A stretch of DNA of 6,691 nt from NCBI GenBank assembly GCA_021850345.1, contig JAJZMN010000037.1:1-6691 (forward strand), written 5' to 3'. This DNA is from Actinomycetes bacterium. Its GTDB lineage: Bacteria; Actinomycetota; Acidimicrobiia; Acidimicrobiales; RAAP-2. How positions within the stretch are numbered: position 1 is the stretch's first letter; the number at the start of each line of letters is the position of its first letter. Of the stretch, positions 1 to 6,675 are shown one piece after another. The notes below the pieces were generated by a model, which was given only the letters and a program-made list of their open reading frames with translations, searched no databases and had not been told where the DNA came from. Made by a program: the position numbers and the translations under genes.

Positions 1-1
1 A

Positions 2-1555
2 CCGGGACCTCCCGCGACCACACGTCCCGACCCGGTCTCGGGGTGGCGGCGATCGCTCCCGGGCCGCGTGCTCGCGCTGGGCGCCCTCGAGGCGGTCGCG
101 ATGTCGTTCGCCCCGGCCATGGTCGTCGTCGTCATCGTCGCCGGGCTGGGGATCGCCGGAGGGTCCCTCGTCGCCGGCGGCGTGCGGCGGGGCGCACGGG
201 CCGTCGCCACTGCGGTCGGGGCGACGCTGGTCGCGGCGGTCCTGTGCGCGCCCTGGGTCGTGTCGACGCTCGAGGCCGGCAAGGCCGCGCTCGGCACGCT
301 CGGCCTCGCGACAGGCCACGCATCGTCGCCGGGCTGGGGCGCGCTGCTGCGGATGGCGGTCGGTCCGGTCGGCGGCTCGCCGCTCGTGTGGCTCCTTCCC
401 GCCGCGGCGATTCCCGCCTTGGTGCTCGCTCGTGATGGACGCCTGGCGTGGGCGATCCGGATGTGGGCGATCGCCGTCCCGGCGTGGTTCCTCGCGCTCG
501 TCGCCACGAAGGGTTGGGCGCTCCCGTTCGCCCCCTCGGTGGACGTCCTCCTCGCCCCCGCGGCGGTCGCGGTGTCGGCGTCGATCGGTCTCGGTGTCGC
601 GGCCTTCGAGACCGACCTCGCCGGGTACCGCTTCGGCTGGCGACAGGCGGTCGCGGGCCTCTCGGTCGCCGCGATCGCGCTGGGTGTCCTCCCGGTCCTG
701 GTCGAGGCAGGCGACGGCAGGTGGGGGCTGCCGACCACGGGCTACCGGTCCGCCGCCGGGCTGCCCGTGGCCCGCCCCGCCTCCCCGGGCTACCGGGTGT
801 TGTGGCTCGGCGCACCCGCGGCCCTGCCGTCGGGGGGGTGGTCCATCGGGCCTGGGCTCGCCTATGCGACCTCGAGCGACGGCGCACCGACGCTGCTCGA
901 CCTGTGGGCACCCGCGTCGCCGGGCCGTGCGGGGCGTCTCGCCGACGCACTGCGCGTGGCGATGCGAGGGGAGACCGTGCAGCTCGGCCGTGACCTCGCG
1001 TCCGCACGCGTCCGCTACGTCGTCGTGGTGGAGGCGCTCGCCCCGAGCGCGCCGGGAGCAGCCACAGCACCCGCGTACCCGGTCCCCCCCGGCCTCGTCG
1101 CAGCGCTCGCCCGCCAAGAGGACCTGCGCACAGTCCCCGTCGGCCCCGGCTCGATCAGGGTCTTCGAGGACACGGTCCGGATGCCGGCCACCGCCCCGCC
1201 CGTCGCGGCCCGCGGTGGCGGCACCGCCGGGGTGCTGGATCCGCTGGGCTCGGCAGCAGAGCTCTTCGCGTGGGCGGTCCTCGCGCTCGCCCTGCTCGGT
1301 CGTCGGCGGTGGCTCGACTGGTGGTGGGAGCCGCTCGCACGCGCGAGGAGGCGGGGCCGCGGGCGGCGCCGCCGCGTGGTGCAGGTCGACGTCGGCGGCG
1401 CGACCGGCGCCGTCGCCACCACCGGCAGCGGCGCCGTCGGCGCCGAGGTGCTCGGCGCAGGCGGGGTCGCCGCGGCGCTGGTGGGCGCGGCCCAGCCGGT
1501 GGAGCCGCCGGACCGTTCCGATCCAGCCGGTTCGCCGCCGGAGGGGCAGACGTGA
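2..1555 (+). CDS. C-terminal part of a large membrane glycosyltransferase-like protein (5' partial)
   Basis: The reading frame is open from the window edge, so the true start lies upstream; 517 codons are visible before TGA at 1553-1555. Counting from the first visible codon, about six hydrophobic helices (near residues 36-60, 67-88, 126-144, 150-169, 179-202 and 215-235) are followed by a soluble, probably extracytoplasmic domain (about 237-417), a last helix (418-433), an Arg-rich cluster and an Ala/Gly/Val-rich cytosolic tail. The soluble domain contains YRVLWLG (264-270) and VRYVVV (337-342). I associate these motifs with the C-terminal half of the long actinobacterial membrane glycosyltransferases that sit beside DUF5719 genes. 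The catalytic glycosyltransferase domain would be upstream and is not seen, so transferase activity is inferred from family resemblance and from the neighbour. The sugar donor and acceptor are unknown. It overlaps the next gene by 4 bases (GTGA), suggesting translational coupling. It could instead be another polytopic envelope-polymer enzyme. Confidence 0.8.
   Translation, partial: PGPPATTRPDPVSGWRRSLPGRVLALGALEAVAMSFAPAMVVVVIVAGLGIAGGSLVAGGVRRGARAVATAVGATLVAAVLCAPWVVSTLEAGKAALGTLGLATGHASSPGWGALLRMAVGPVGGSPLVWLLPAAAIPALVLARDGRLAWAIRMWAIAVPAWFLALVATKGWALPFAPSVDVLLAPAAVAVSASIGLGVAAFETDLAGYRFGWRQAVAGLSVAAIALGVLPVLVEAGDGRWGLPTTGYRSAAGLPVARPASPGYRVLWLGAPAALPSGGWSIGPGLAYATSSDGAPTLLDLWAPASPGRAGRLADALRVAMRGETVQLGRDLASARVRYVVVVEALAPSAPGAATAPAYPVPPGLVAALARQEDLRTVPVGPGSIRVFEDTVRMPATAPPVAARGGGTAGVLDPLGSAAELFAWAVLALALLGRRRWLDWWWEPLARARRRGRGRRRRVVQVDVGGATGAVATTGSGAVGAEVLGAGGVAAALVGAAQPVEPPDRSDPAGSPPEGQT
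1540..1546 (+). promoter_or_regulatory. Shine-Dalgarno for the DUF5719-like gene
   Basis: GGAGGGG lies 5 bases before the GTG at 1552, inside the last codons of the upstream gene. It supports GTG 1552 as the start in preference to the in-frame start at 1270, which would lie deep inside the upstream gene. This is the only strong ribosome binding site in front of any complete gene in the window. Confidence 0.7.
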
Positions 1556-3018
1556 CGCGAGCGCGGCTCGACCGCAGGGGAGGGCGCGGGCGGTTCGTGG
1601 CGCTCGTGCTTGCGGCTGGTGCCCTGGCGGGTGGCGGCGTGCTCGGCAACCGGCCCGGGCACGAGCCGCCCCGTACGGCGTTGCAGCCCGCCGCCCTCGC
1701 GGCGGATGCGGCCCCCTTGGCGTCGACGTCGTCGAGCTGGTTCTGCCCGGGCGGGCCGGGAGGAGCGGACGGGACCACCCAGGTCCTGCTCGCGAACGCT
1801 GGGCCGAGGGCTGTGCGGATCGGCGCGGTGGTCGTGAACGCCCGTGGGGTCCATCGACGCGACGACTTCATCCTCGGCCCGCACGCGGAGTCGGCGATCG
1901 CCCCGGCGCAACTCGTCCACGGGGCGTGGCTCGCCAGCCGCGTGGCGGTTGCGGGCGGCGCGGTGAGCGCGGTCGAGGTGGTGGACGGCCCCCGTGGCCG
2001 TGCGGTGGCACCGTGCGCATCCGAGGTCTCGTCGCACTGGTACTTCGCGTCGGGCTCCACCAAGGCCGGGAGCACGCTCAGCGTCGCCCTGTTCAATCCG
2101 ACGCCCAACCTCGCGGTCGTGGATCTCTCCTTTGTGACCGGGTCCGGCTTCACAGCCCCCGCCCCCTTCCAGGGACTCGTCGTCAAGCCCTGGGCGCTGC
2201 TCACGCTGACAGTCGGCCGCTACGTCCAGAACCAGGGATCGGTCGCCACCGTGGTCGCGGCCCGGACCGGCGCGGTGGTCGCGGAAGAGCTCGAGCTGTA
2301 CGGTTCCGCCGGCACCGCCGGCCTCTCCCTCGCTCTCGGCGCACCCGCGCCGTCCACGCGCTGGGACCTGCCGAGCGTGGAGGACGCGTCGGGAGGGGCT
2401 TCGGCCCTCGCCGTGTTCAACCCCTCGGAGAGGGGGGAGCACGTCGTCGTCGCCGTCCGGCTCCCTACAGGTCCCGTCGAGCCGTTCACCCAGACCCTCG
2501 GGCCCCAGAGCGTCTGGACGCTGACCACGAGCGACCAGCTCCGGATCGGCACCGACCAGCCCTACACCGTCGAAGTGCGATCGACGGGCCCGGGCACGGT
2601 CGTCGCTCGGGTCGGCGCGGGCGGACCGCTCGGACCCGCCCCGTGGTGGGCGGCCGACCTGGCGGTGAACGGGCTGGAGACGAGCGCAGCACACCGGTGG
2701 CTCATCGCCGCGCTGCCGGCCGGCCCGTCGCCGACCACCGCCCTGGCGGCGCAGCCGCACGCCTCTCGGTTCGCGAGCAGCGAGCTCGTGGTGGAGAACC
2801 CCGGCGCGCGGCCGGTCGGTGTCGACGTCACCTGGTGGGGCGCGTCGGGGACGAGGCACGACCGGCGCCTCCGAGTGCCCGGACACGGCCGCACGGCGGT
2901 CGTCGCGCCCGGCCGCCCGGTGGTCGTGCGGGCCGACCTCCCGATCGCCGTCGTCGGTGACGCGTCGCCCGCCGGCATCGTGGGCGTCGTCGGGATCCCC
3001 GCGGTGCCGCTCCGCTGA
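1552..3018 (+). CDS. DUF5719-like envelope protein with four tandem beta-rich modules
   Basis: This is a 488-residue protein. It starts at GTG, placed by a good Shine-Dalgarno and by the 4-base overlap with the membrane gene upstream. A basic N-terminus (1-14) and a hydrophobic stretch (about 15-32) form a signal peptide or uncleaved anchor; no lipobox cysteine is present. The rest should be outside the membrane. It is beta-rich, with four modules of about 100-110 residues that each open with Trp (W63, W163, W271, W383). The first three have an Asn exactly 19 residues later (N82, N182 in FNP, N290 in FNP); in the fourth the NP motif (N416) is delayed by a short insertion. The only cysteines, C65 and C155, could form a disulfide across module 1. 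Family assignment rests on architecture and on the glycosyltransferase neighbour, from memory of the DUF5719 family. No catalytic motif is visible, so a scaffold or accessory role at the envelope is a guess. It converges on ftsH with an 18-base gap. Confidence 0.85.
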   Translation: MTRARLDRRGGRGRFVALVLAAGALAGGGVLGNRPGHEPPRTALQPAALAADAAPLASTSSSWFCPGGPGGADGTTQVLLANAGPRAVRIGAVVVNARGVHRRDDFILGPHAESAIAPAQLVHGAWLASRVAVAGGAVSAVEVVDGPRGRAVAPCASEVSSHWYFASGSTKAGSTLSVALFNPTPNLAVVDLSFVTGSGFTAPAPFQGLVVKPWALLTLTVGRYVQNQGSVATVVAARTGAVVAEELELYGSAGTAGLSLALGAPAPSTRWDLPSVEDASGGASALAVFNPSERGEHVVVAVRLPTGPVEPFTQTLGPQSVWTLTTSDQLRIGTDQPYTVEVRSTGPGTVVARVGAGGPLGPAPWWAADLAVNGLETSAAHRWLIAALPAGPSPTTALAAQPHASRFASSELVVENPGARPVGVDVTWWGASGTRHDRRLRVPGHGRTAVVAPGRPVVVRADLPIAVVGDASPAGIVGVVGIPAVPLR

Positions 3019-3036
3019 GCGGGCGTCGACCGATCC

Positions 3037-3425
3037 TCAACCGCCCTTCGGCGCGTCCCCCTGGTCGCCGGTGGGTCCGGGCCGCTGCCCATGGGGGGGT
3101 GCGGCTGTCGGCTGCCGTGGCGGCGGCGGTGGCATGGGCGGCGAGGGTGCGGGGGCCGGTGGTGCGGGGGGCGGTGGAGGTGCGGAGGCCGGCGCCGTTC
3201 CCGGGGGTGGCGCCCAGCCCGGGGCGTGCTGCCAGGGAGGCGGCCATCCCCCTGCGGGCGGCTGCGGTTGACCGTGGACGGGTGCCGACGCCGGAGGGCG
3301 GCTCCCCAACGAGGCGGTCTCGGTGTCCGGTCCGCCCGTCGGCAGGGCAGCCCGCTCGTGCCCGTTCGCACCGTTGCCCTTGGCGCCGTTCGCGCCGCCG
3401 GCCCCATTCGACCGGTTGACGTCGA
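3037..3425 (-). other. Asn/Gly-rich linker and Pro-rich C-terminal tail of FtsH
   Basis: This stretch encodes FtsH residues 630-758, beyond the end of the M41 peptidase domain. It opens with an Asn/Gly/Ala linker (about 636-651, with repeated NGA-type triplets). It continues into a Pro/Ala-rich segment containing [12 protein letters not shown] (712-723) and MPPPPPP (727-732), with Trp residues at 690, 694 and 700. It is expected to be disordered and cytoplasmic. The reading frame is uninterrupted to TGA, so it belongs to the protein and is not read-through from a frameshift. Its function is unknown; it could recruit partners or substrates to the hexamer. Confidence 0.8.
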
Positions 3426-5313
3426 ATTGGATCGTCTTGGCCTTGCGGCCTTCGAGGTGGACCGGGCGACCGTACGCCTCGTCGACGAGGCGCCCGACCT
3501 CGGGGCCGTCGATGCTCTCCTGCTCGAGCAGCGCGTGGGCGACCTTGTCGAGGCCGCCCCGGTGGCGGGTGAGCAGCTCCATCGCGCGCTCTTCCTGCGT
3601 GCGCAGGATGCGCTCGACCTCGTCGTCGATGACCCGGCTCGTGTCCTCCGAGTAGTCCCGGGTGTGCATGAGGTCCTCGCCGAGGAAGACCTGGCCCTGC
3701 GAGCCCCACGCCATCGGGCCGATCTCCTCGCTCATGCCCCACTCCCGCACCATCTTGCGGGCGAGCTCCGTGTTGCCGACGAGGTCGTTCGCCGCACCGG
3801 TGGAGAGGTCGCCATAGACGAGCATCTCCGCAACGCGGCCGCCCATCCGGACGCACAGCGAGTCTTCGATGTCCGCGCGCGGGTGGATGTGGCGCTCTTC
3901 GACCGGCAGCTGCATCGTCACGCCGAGCGCCATGCCGGTCGGGAGGATGGTGACCTTGTGGACGGGGTCGGCGTGCTCGAGGACGTACGCGAGCACCGCG
4001 TGGCCGCCCTCGTGGTAAGCGACGCGCTCCTTCTCCTCGTCGGACAGGACGAGGCTCTCCCGCCGCTGCCCCATGAGCACGCGGTCGCGTGAGGACTCGA
4101 AGTCGGCCATCTCGATGGTCGCGCTTCCTCGCCGCACGGCGTGAAGCGCCGCCTCGTTGACCAGGTTGGCGAGGTCCGCACCACTCATCCCGGGGGTGCC
4201 GCGGGCGACCAGCTCGAGGTCGACGTCCGGGCCGATCCGCTTTCCGCGGCAGTGCACCTGCAGGATCGGGAGACGCTCGTCGAGGTCGGGGAGGGGGACG
4301 ACGATCTGGCGGTCGAACCGGCCTGGGCGCAGCAGGGCGGGGTCGAGGATGTCCGGCCGGTTGGTGGCAGCGATGATCACGACCCCCTCGGCGGGGTCGA
4401 AGCCGTCCATCTCGTTCAGCATCTGGTTGAGCGTCTGCTCGCGCTCGTCGTGGCCGCCGCCGAGACCGGCGCCGCGCTTGCGGCCGATCGAGTCGATCTC
4501 GTCCACGAAGATGATGGCCGGTGCCTGCTTCCGCGCGGTCTGGAAGAGATCGCGCACCCGGCTGGCGCCGACCCCGACGAACATCTCCATGAAGTCCGAG
4601 CCGCTCACCGAGAGGAAGGGGACGCCCGCCTCGCCGGCGACCGCTCGGGCGAGCAGGGTCTTGCCGGTCCCGGGCGGGCCGACGAGCAGGACCCCCTTGG
4701 GGATCTTCGCCCCGATGTCCCGGAAGCGCGCGGGCGTTCTCAGAAAATCGACGACCTCGCTGATCTCTTGTTTGACCCCGTTGTAGCCCGCCACGTCCTG
4801 GAACGTCGTGGTCGGGCGGTCGCTGCTGAAGAGCCGGGCCTTGGAGCGTCCGATCGACATGATGCCCGACATCTGCCCTCGGGCCTGCCGACTGATGAAC
4901 AGCATCAGCACCACCGCGATGCCGACGAACAGCACGTAGGGGAGAAGCGCCCCCCAGACGTTGGACGGGGGGTTGGAGTAGTTGACCGAGACGTGATGCG
5001 AGCGCATCAGGTCCACTGTCTGCTGGCTCGCCGGGTGCGGGCCGGTCACCGTGTAGGACTGCCCGTTGCCGAGCTTGCCGGTGATGACGCCCGTTGTGTT
5101 GTTGATTGTGGCGGACTTGACGACGTTCTGCTTCACGTCGTTGCGGAAGACGTCGTATGTGATCGACTTCGCCGAGCTGTGGGGCAGGAGCGAGGGGATG
5201 ACCAGTACGGCGAGCACCGCGAGAATGAGGATGCCCCAGATCCACCGCCAGCTCTGGTCCGGTCCTTGACCGGAAGAACGCGGCGGCATGTTGTCGGGCC
5301 GTTGCTGGCTCAC
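3037..5313 (-). CDS. ftsH: ATP-dependent zinc metalloprotease FtsH
   Basis: This 758-residue membrane-anchored AAA+ protease uses ATP to extract and degrade misfolded membrane proteins and some cytosolic regulators, acting as a hexamer on the cytoplasmic face. The domains in order are: helix TM1 (about 24-42), an extracytoplasmic domain (43-120), TM2 (121-140), and an AAA+ module with Walker A GPPGTGKT (212-219), pore FVG (245-247), Walker B IIFVDE (267-272) and arginine fingers R332 and R335 in the RPGRFDR segment. The M41 peptidase follows with HEGGH (434-438) and the probable third zinc ligand D510. The usual zinc motif is HEAGH; the Ala-to-Gly change leaves HExxH intact. From about 632 the chain becomes an Asn/Gly-rich linker and then a Pro-rich tail to the end, making it longer than the roughly 610-650 residue norm. 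The start is GTG at 5313; an in-frame TAG at 5323-5325 blocks extension. There is no Shine-Dalgarno, but a -10 element fits a leaderless mRNA. ATG at codon 9 (5289) is the alternative start. No tilS, hpt or folE lies alongside, unlike many ftsH loci. Confidence 0.97.
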   Translation of the reverse strand: MSQQRPDNMPPRSSGQGPDQSWRWIWGILILAVLAVLVIPSLLPHSSAKSITYDVFRNDVKQNVVKSATINNTTGVITGKLGNGQSYTVTGPHPASQQTVDLMRSHHVSVNYSNPPSNVWGALLPYVLFVGIAVVLMLFISRQARGQMSGIMSIGRSKARLFSSDRPTTTFQDVAGYNGVKQEISEVVDFLRTPARFRDIGAKIPKGVLLVGPPGTGKTLLARAVAGEAGVPFLSVSGSDFMEMFVGVGASRVRDLFQTARKQAPAIIFVDEIDSIGRKRGAGLGGGHDEREQTLNQMLNEMDGFDPAEGVVIIAATNRPDILDPALLRPGRFDRQIVVPLPDLDERLPILQVHCRGKRIGPDVDLELVARGTPGMSGADLANLVNEAALHAVRRGSATIEMADFESSRDRVLMGQRRESLVLSDEEKERVAYHEGGHAVLAYVLEHADPVHKVTILPTGMALGVTMQLPVEERHIHPRADIEDSLCVRMGGRVAEMLVYGDLSTGAANDLVGNTELARKMVREWGMSEEIGPMAWGSQGQVFLGEDLMHTRDYSEDTSRVIDDEVERILRTQEERAMELLTRHRGGLDKVAHALLEQESIDGPEVGRLVDEAYGRPVHLEGRKAKTIQFDVNRSNGAGGANGAKGNGANGHERAALPTGGPDTETASLGSRPPASAPVHGQPQPPAGGWPPPWQHAPGWAPPPGTAPASAPPPPPAPPAPAPSPPMPPPPPRQPTAAPPHGQRPGPTGDQGDAPKGG

Positions 5314-5319
5314 CGGACC

Positions 5320-5325
5320 ATGCTA
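5320..5325 (-). promoter_or_regulatory. Candidate -10 element of a leaderless ftsH promoter
   Basis: Read on the minus strand, TAGCAT matches the actinobacterial -10 consensus TANNNT. Six bases separate it from the GTG at 5313, so transcription would begin at or next to the start codon. This agrees with the lack of any Shine-Dalgarno upstream. No good -35 hexamer is seen at 17-18 bases spacing (CACCGT is the sequence there), which is common in high-GC actinobacterial promoters. This is inferred from sequence only. Confidence 0.5.
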
Positions 5326-5428
5326 TTCGGCCCCTGCTTCCAACGGTGACCGGGGGCTGCAGGGCGCGAGCGCTCGTCGAGGGCAGTCCCCACCGTCGGC
5401 GTGAAGCCGTTGCGCGGGGAGCCGGCGG

Positions 5429-5434
5429 TAACGT
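5429..5434 (+). promoter_or_regulatory. Candidate -10 element of a leaderless CPBP protease promoter
   Basis: TAACGT matches TANNNT and ends six bases before the ATG at 5441, the same geometry as on the ftsH side. A purine-rich GGGGAG (5416-5421) lies 19 bases from the ATG, too far to act as a Shine-Dalgarno, so a leaderless transcript beginning at the ATG is the simplest reading. The -35 region is not recognisable. Confidence 0.5.
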
Positions 5435-5440
5435 GGCTCG

Positions 5441-6643
5441 ATGGCCCGCCCCGGCGAGACCGAGCCCGGCTCGGGTGAGCCGAACGGCGAACCTCCGTCG
5501 ACGTCTCCGGGACCTTCCTCCGCTGGTCAGCCGCCTGTCCGCGTCGCGTCGTCGTCACGGATGGTCTCCTCGAGCTCATCGGACTACCCGCCGCCCCGAC
5601 CTCCTTACCCGCCGGCGGGCTCCTCGTCACCGCCGCCGCCCTACCCGCCAGGCCAGTACCCGCCGCCGCCCTACCCGCCGAGCCCCTATCCGCCGGGCCA
5701 GTACCCGCCGGGCCAGTACCCGCCGCCCTACCCGCCGGGCCAGTACCCGCCGCCCTACCCGCCGCCCTACCCGCCGGGTCACCCCCCGGGCGGGGGGCAC
5801 GAGGGGTGGCCGTCCCCTTTGCAGCCGGAGGTCCCGCCCGAGCCCGGGAACGGCAGGTTCCTCGACCGGCCGGGCCTCCCGCCCGCGAGCAAGGGGGCCG
5901 CGGGCTTCTGGCTGCTCATGGGCCTCGTCGGCTTCGCGGTCGGCCAGGTGGTCGGCGCCATCTTCGTGGCCGTCGCGGCCGCCCTCGCCGGAGAGAGCGG
6001 TCAGCTCTCGAGGTTCGCGACGATGTCCGCGCCCCCCGAGTGGTACATCGGCACCTCGCTCGTCGGCTTGTGGGCCGGGTTCTTCCTCGGACCGTTCGTA
6101 GCGAGCAAGGTCCGGGGAACGGGGCGCTTCTTGCTCGACCTCGGGGTCCGGTTCCGGCCCGTGGACCTGGCGGGCATCCCGCTCGGGCTCGCCGGGCAGC
6201 TCGTGCTCGACGCCCTGTACGCCCCGTTCATCAAGCACCTGAAGCACTTCACAGCGCCGACCCACAAGCTGGTCGGCGCGTCGCACGGATGGGGGTTCCT
6301 CGTCATCGCGGTCCTCACCGTCTGCGGGGCGCCGTTCTTCGAGGAGGTCCTCTTCCGCGGGCTGGCCTTCAAGGCGCTCGCCCGCCTGTTCACGCCGTCG
6401 GCTCCGGGGGCGACGCGGCGGCGCGCCGCCGGGATCGTGGCCGCCGTGGCCGTGGACGGCGTCCTCTTCGGCCTCGCGCACTGGGAGCTGTACCAGTTCG
6501 CCGGCCTGGCGGTCTTCGGGATGCTCCTCGCGACCGTGAGCTACAAGACTGGTCGGCTCGGAATGAACATGGTCGCCCACGCGTCCTTCAACCTCGTCGC
6601 CGTGCTGGCGGTCTTTGCCACGTCCGGCGGTGTCGTCCACTGA
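5441..6643 (+). CDS. CPBP family (Rce1-like) intramembrane metalloprotease with Pro/Tyr-rich N-terminal tail
   Basis: The 400-residue protein has two parts. Residues 1 to about 150 are soluble, Ser/Pro-rich and then a Pro/Tyr/Gly-rich repeat (about 49-118). Residues about 153-395 form a polytopic membrane domain with hydrophobic helices near 155-182, 201-220, 242-262, 285-300, 328-346, 350-367 and 374-392. The three hallmark motifs of the CPBP/Rce1 family are intact: EEVLFR (301-306), FGLAH (343-347) and HASFN (380-384). The expected catalytic and metal-site residues E301, E302, R306, H347, H380 and N384 are therefore all present. The family includes eukaryotic CaaX-processing proteases and many bacterial proteins, some linked to bacteriocin self-immunity. 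The substrate here is not predictable, and CaaX processing should not be assumed. The start is the first ATG after the intergenic region, supported by a leaderless -10; the next Met (residue 41) would still retain the repeat. It is transcribed divergently from ftsH and followed by a strong hairpin, so it is probably monocistronic. Confidence 0.92.
   Translation: MARPGETEPGSGEPNGEPPSTSPGPSSAGQPPVRVASSSRMVSSSSSDYPPPRPPYPPAGSSSPPPPYPPGQYPPPPYPPSPYPPGQYPPGQYPPPYPPGQYPPPYPPPYPPGHPPGGGHEGWPSPLQPEVPPEPGNGRFLDRPGLPPASKGAAGFWLLMGLVGFAVGQVVGAIFVAVAAALAGESGQLSRFATMSAPPEWYIGTSLVGLWAGFFLGPFVASKVRGTGRFLLDLGVRFRPVDLAGIPLGLAGQLVLDALYAPFIKHLKHFTAPTHKLVGASHGWGFLVIAVLTVCGAPFFEEVLFRGLAFKALARLFTPSAPGATRRRAAGIVAAVAVDGVLFGLAHWELYQFAGLAVFGMLLATVSYKTGRLGMNMVAHASFNLVAVLAVFATSGGVVH
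5629..5781 (+). repeat. In-frame Pro/Tyr-rich tandem repeat within the CPBP protease gene
   Basis: The 12-mer CAGTACCCGCCG occurs four times, at 5654, 5699, 5714 and 5741, with spacings of 45, 15 and 27 bases. All spacings are multiples of three, so the frame is preserved. It is interleaved with CCCTACCCGCC-type units. The product is an array of QYPPG, YPPPYPPG and similar units. Near-identical codons across copies suggest recent expansion by slippage or unequal recombination, so copy number may vary between strains. Confidence 0.8.
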
Positions 6644-6650
6644 TCCAACA

Positions 6651-6675
6651 CTCCCGGGACGTTCCGTCCCGGGAG
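6651..6675 (+). terminator. GC-rich hairpin after the CPBP protease gene
   Basis: The arms CTCCCGGGACG (6651-6661) and CGTCCCGGGAG (6665-6675) pair perfectly over 11 bp around a 3-base TTC loop, beginning 7 bases after the TGA at 6641-6643. No T-run follows, so this is not a classical intrinsic terminator. Strong stems without a U-tract are common after actinobacterial genes and may stop transcription or protect the 3' end. Because the stem is symmetrical, it could also serve a convergent gene beyond the window. Confidence 0.65.

Larger units (their letters stand above)
5314..5440. promoter_or_regulatory. Divergent intergenic region between ftsH and the CPBP protease gene
   Basis: These 127 bases carry no gene and must supply the promoters for both flanking genes. 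Besides the two -10 candidates they hold an inverted pair of 9-mers, CCAACGGTG (5340-5348) and CACCGTCGG (5391-5399), matching at 8 of 9 positions. A perfect 10-bp palindrome, CGAGCGCTCG (5367-5376), sits almost midway between them. These could be operator sites shared by the two genes, but short palindromes are frequent in DNA this GC-rich, so binding-site function is only a suggestion. Confidence 0.55.

Noticed and set aside
434..438. HEGGH in FtsH (residue numbers given as positions) as a sign of an inactive protease
   Set aside because: The two His and the Glu of HExxH are present, and so is the downstream Asp (residue 510). Only the variable third position differs, so loss of activity is not supported.
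1015..2886. 623-codon minus-strand frame antisense to the first two genes
   Set aside because: No recognisable domain and no ribosome binding signal were seen; it is explained by the lack of stop codons in GC-rich antisense DNA.
432..2960. 842-codon plus-strand open frame spanning the first two genes
   Set aside because: The translation is Arg/Pro/Ser-rich low-complexity sequence without domains, typical of an off-frame reading of very GC-rich DNA. It overlaps two genes with coherent membrane and beta-rich sequences.
3007..3022. 6-bp GC stem (CCGCTC / GAGCGG, 4-base loop) over the stop of the DUF5719-like gene, as a bidirectional terminator between convergent genes
   Set aside because: It is short, lies mostly inside the coding end, and has no T-run on either side; a stem this size is expected by chance at this GC content.
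3091..3271. Gly-rich plus-strand repeats (GGCGGCGGTGG-like), considered as a separate repeat element or a PE-PGRS-like gene
   Set aside because: This is the complement of the Pro-rich tail codons of ftsH, in frame with that gene to its stop.
2828..5245. 805-codon minus-strand open frame overlapping ftsH
   Set aside because: It is a shadow of ftsH in another frame; the translation has no motif and the ftsH frame carries all the conserved residues.
4141..5349. 402-codon plus-strand frame antisense to ftsH
   Set aside because: The Asp/Glu/Val-rich, motif-free translation is the typical antisense reading of a high-GC3 gene.
5627..6640. 337-codon minus-strand frame opposite the CPBP gene, with repeated RRVGRRVLARRV-like sequence
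   Set aside because: The repeats are the reverse-strand image of the Pro/Tyr repeat. The plus-strand frame has the intact CPBP motifs.
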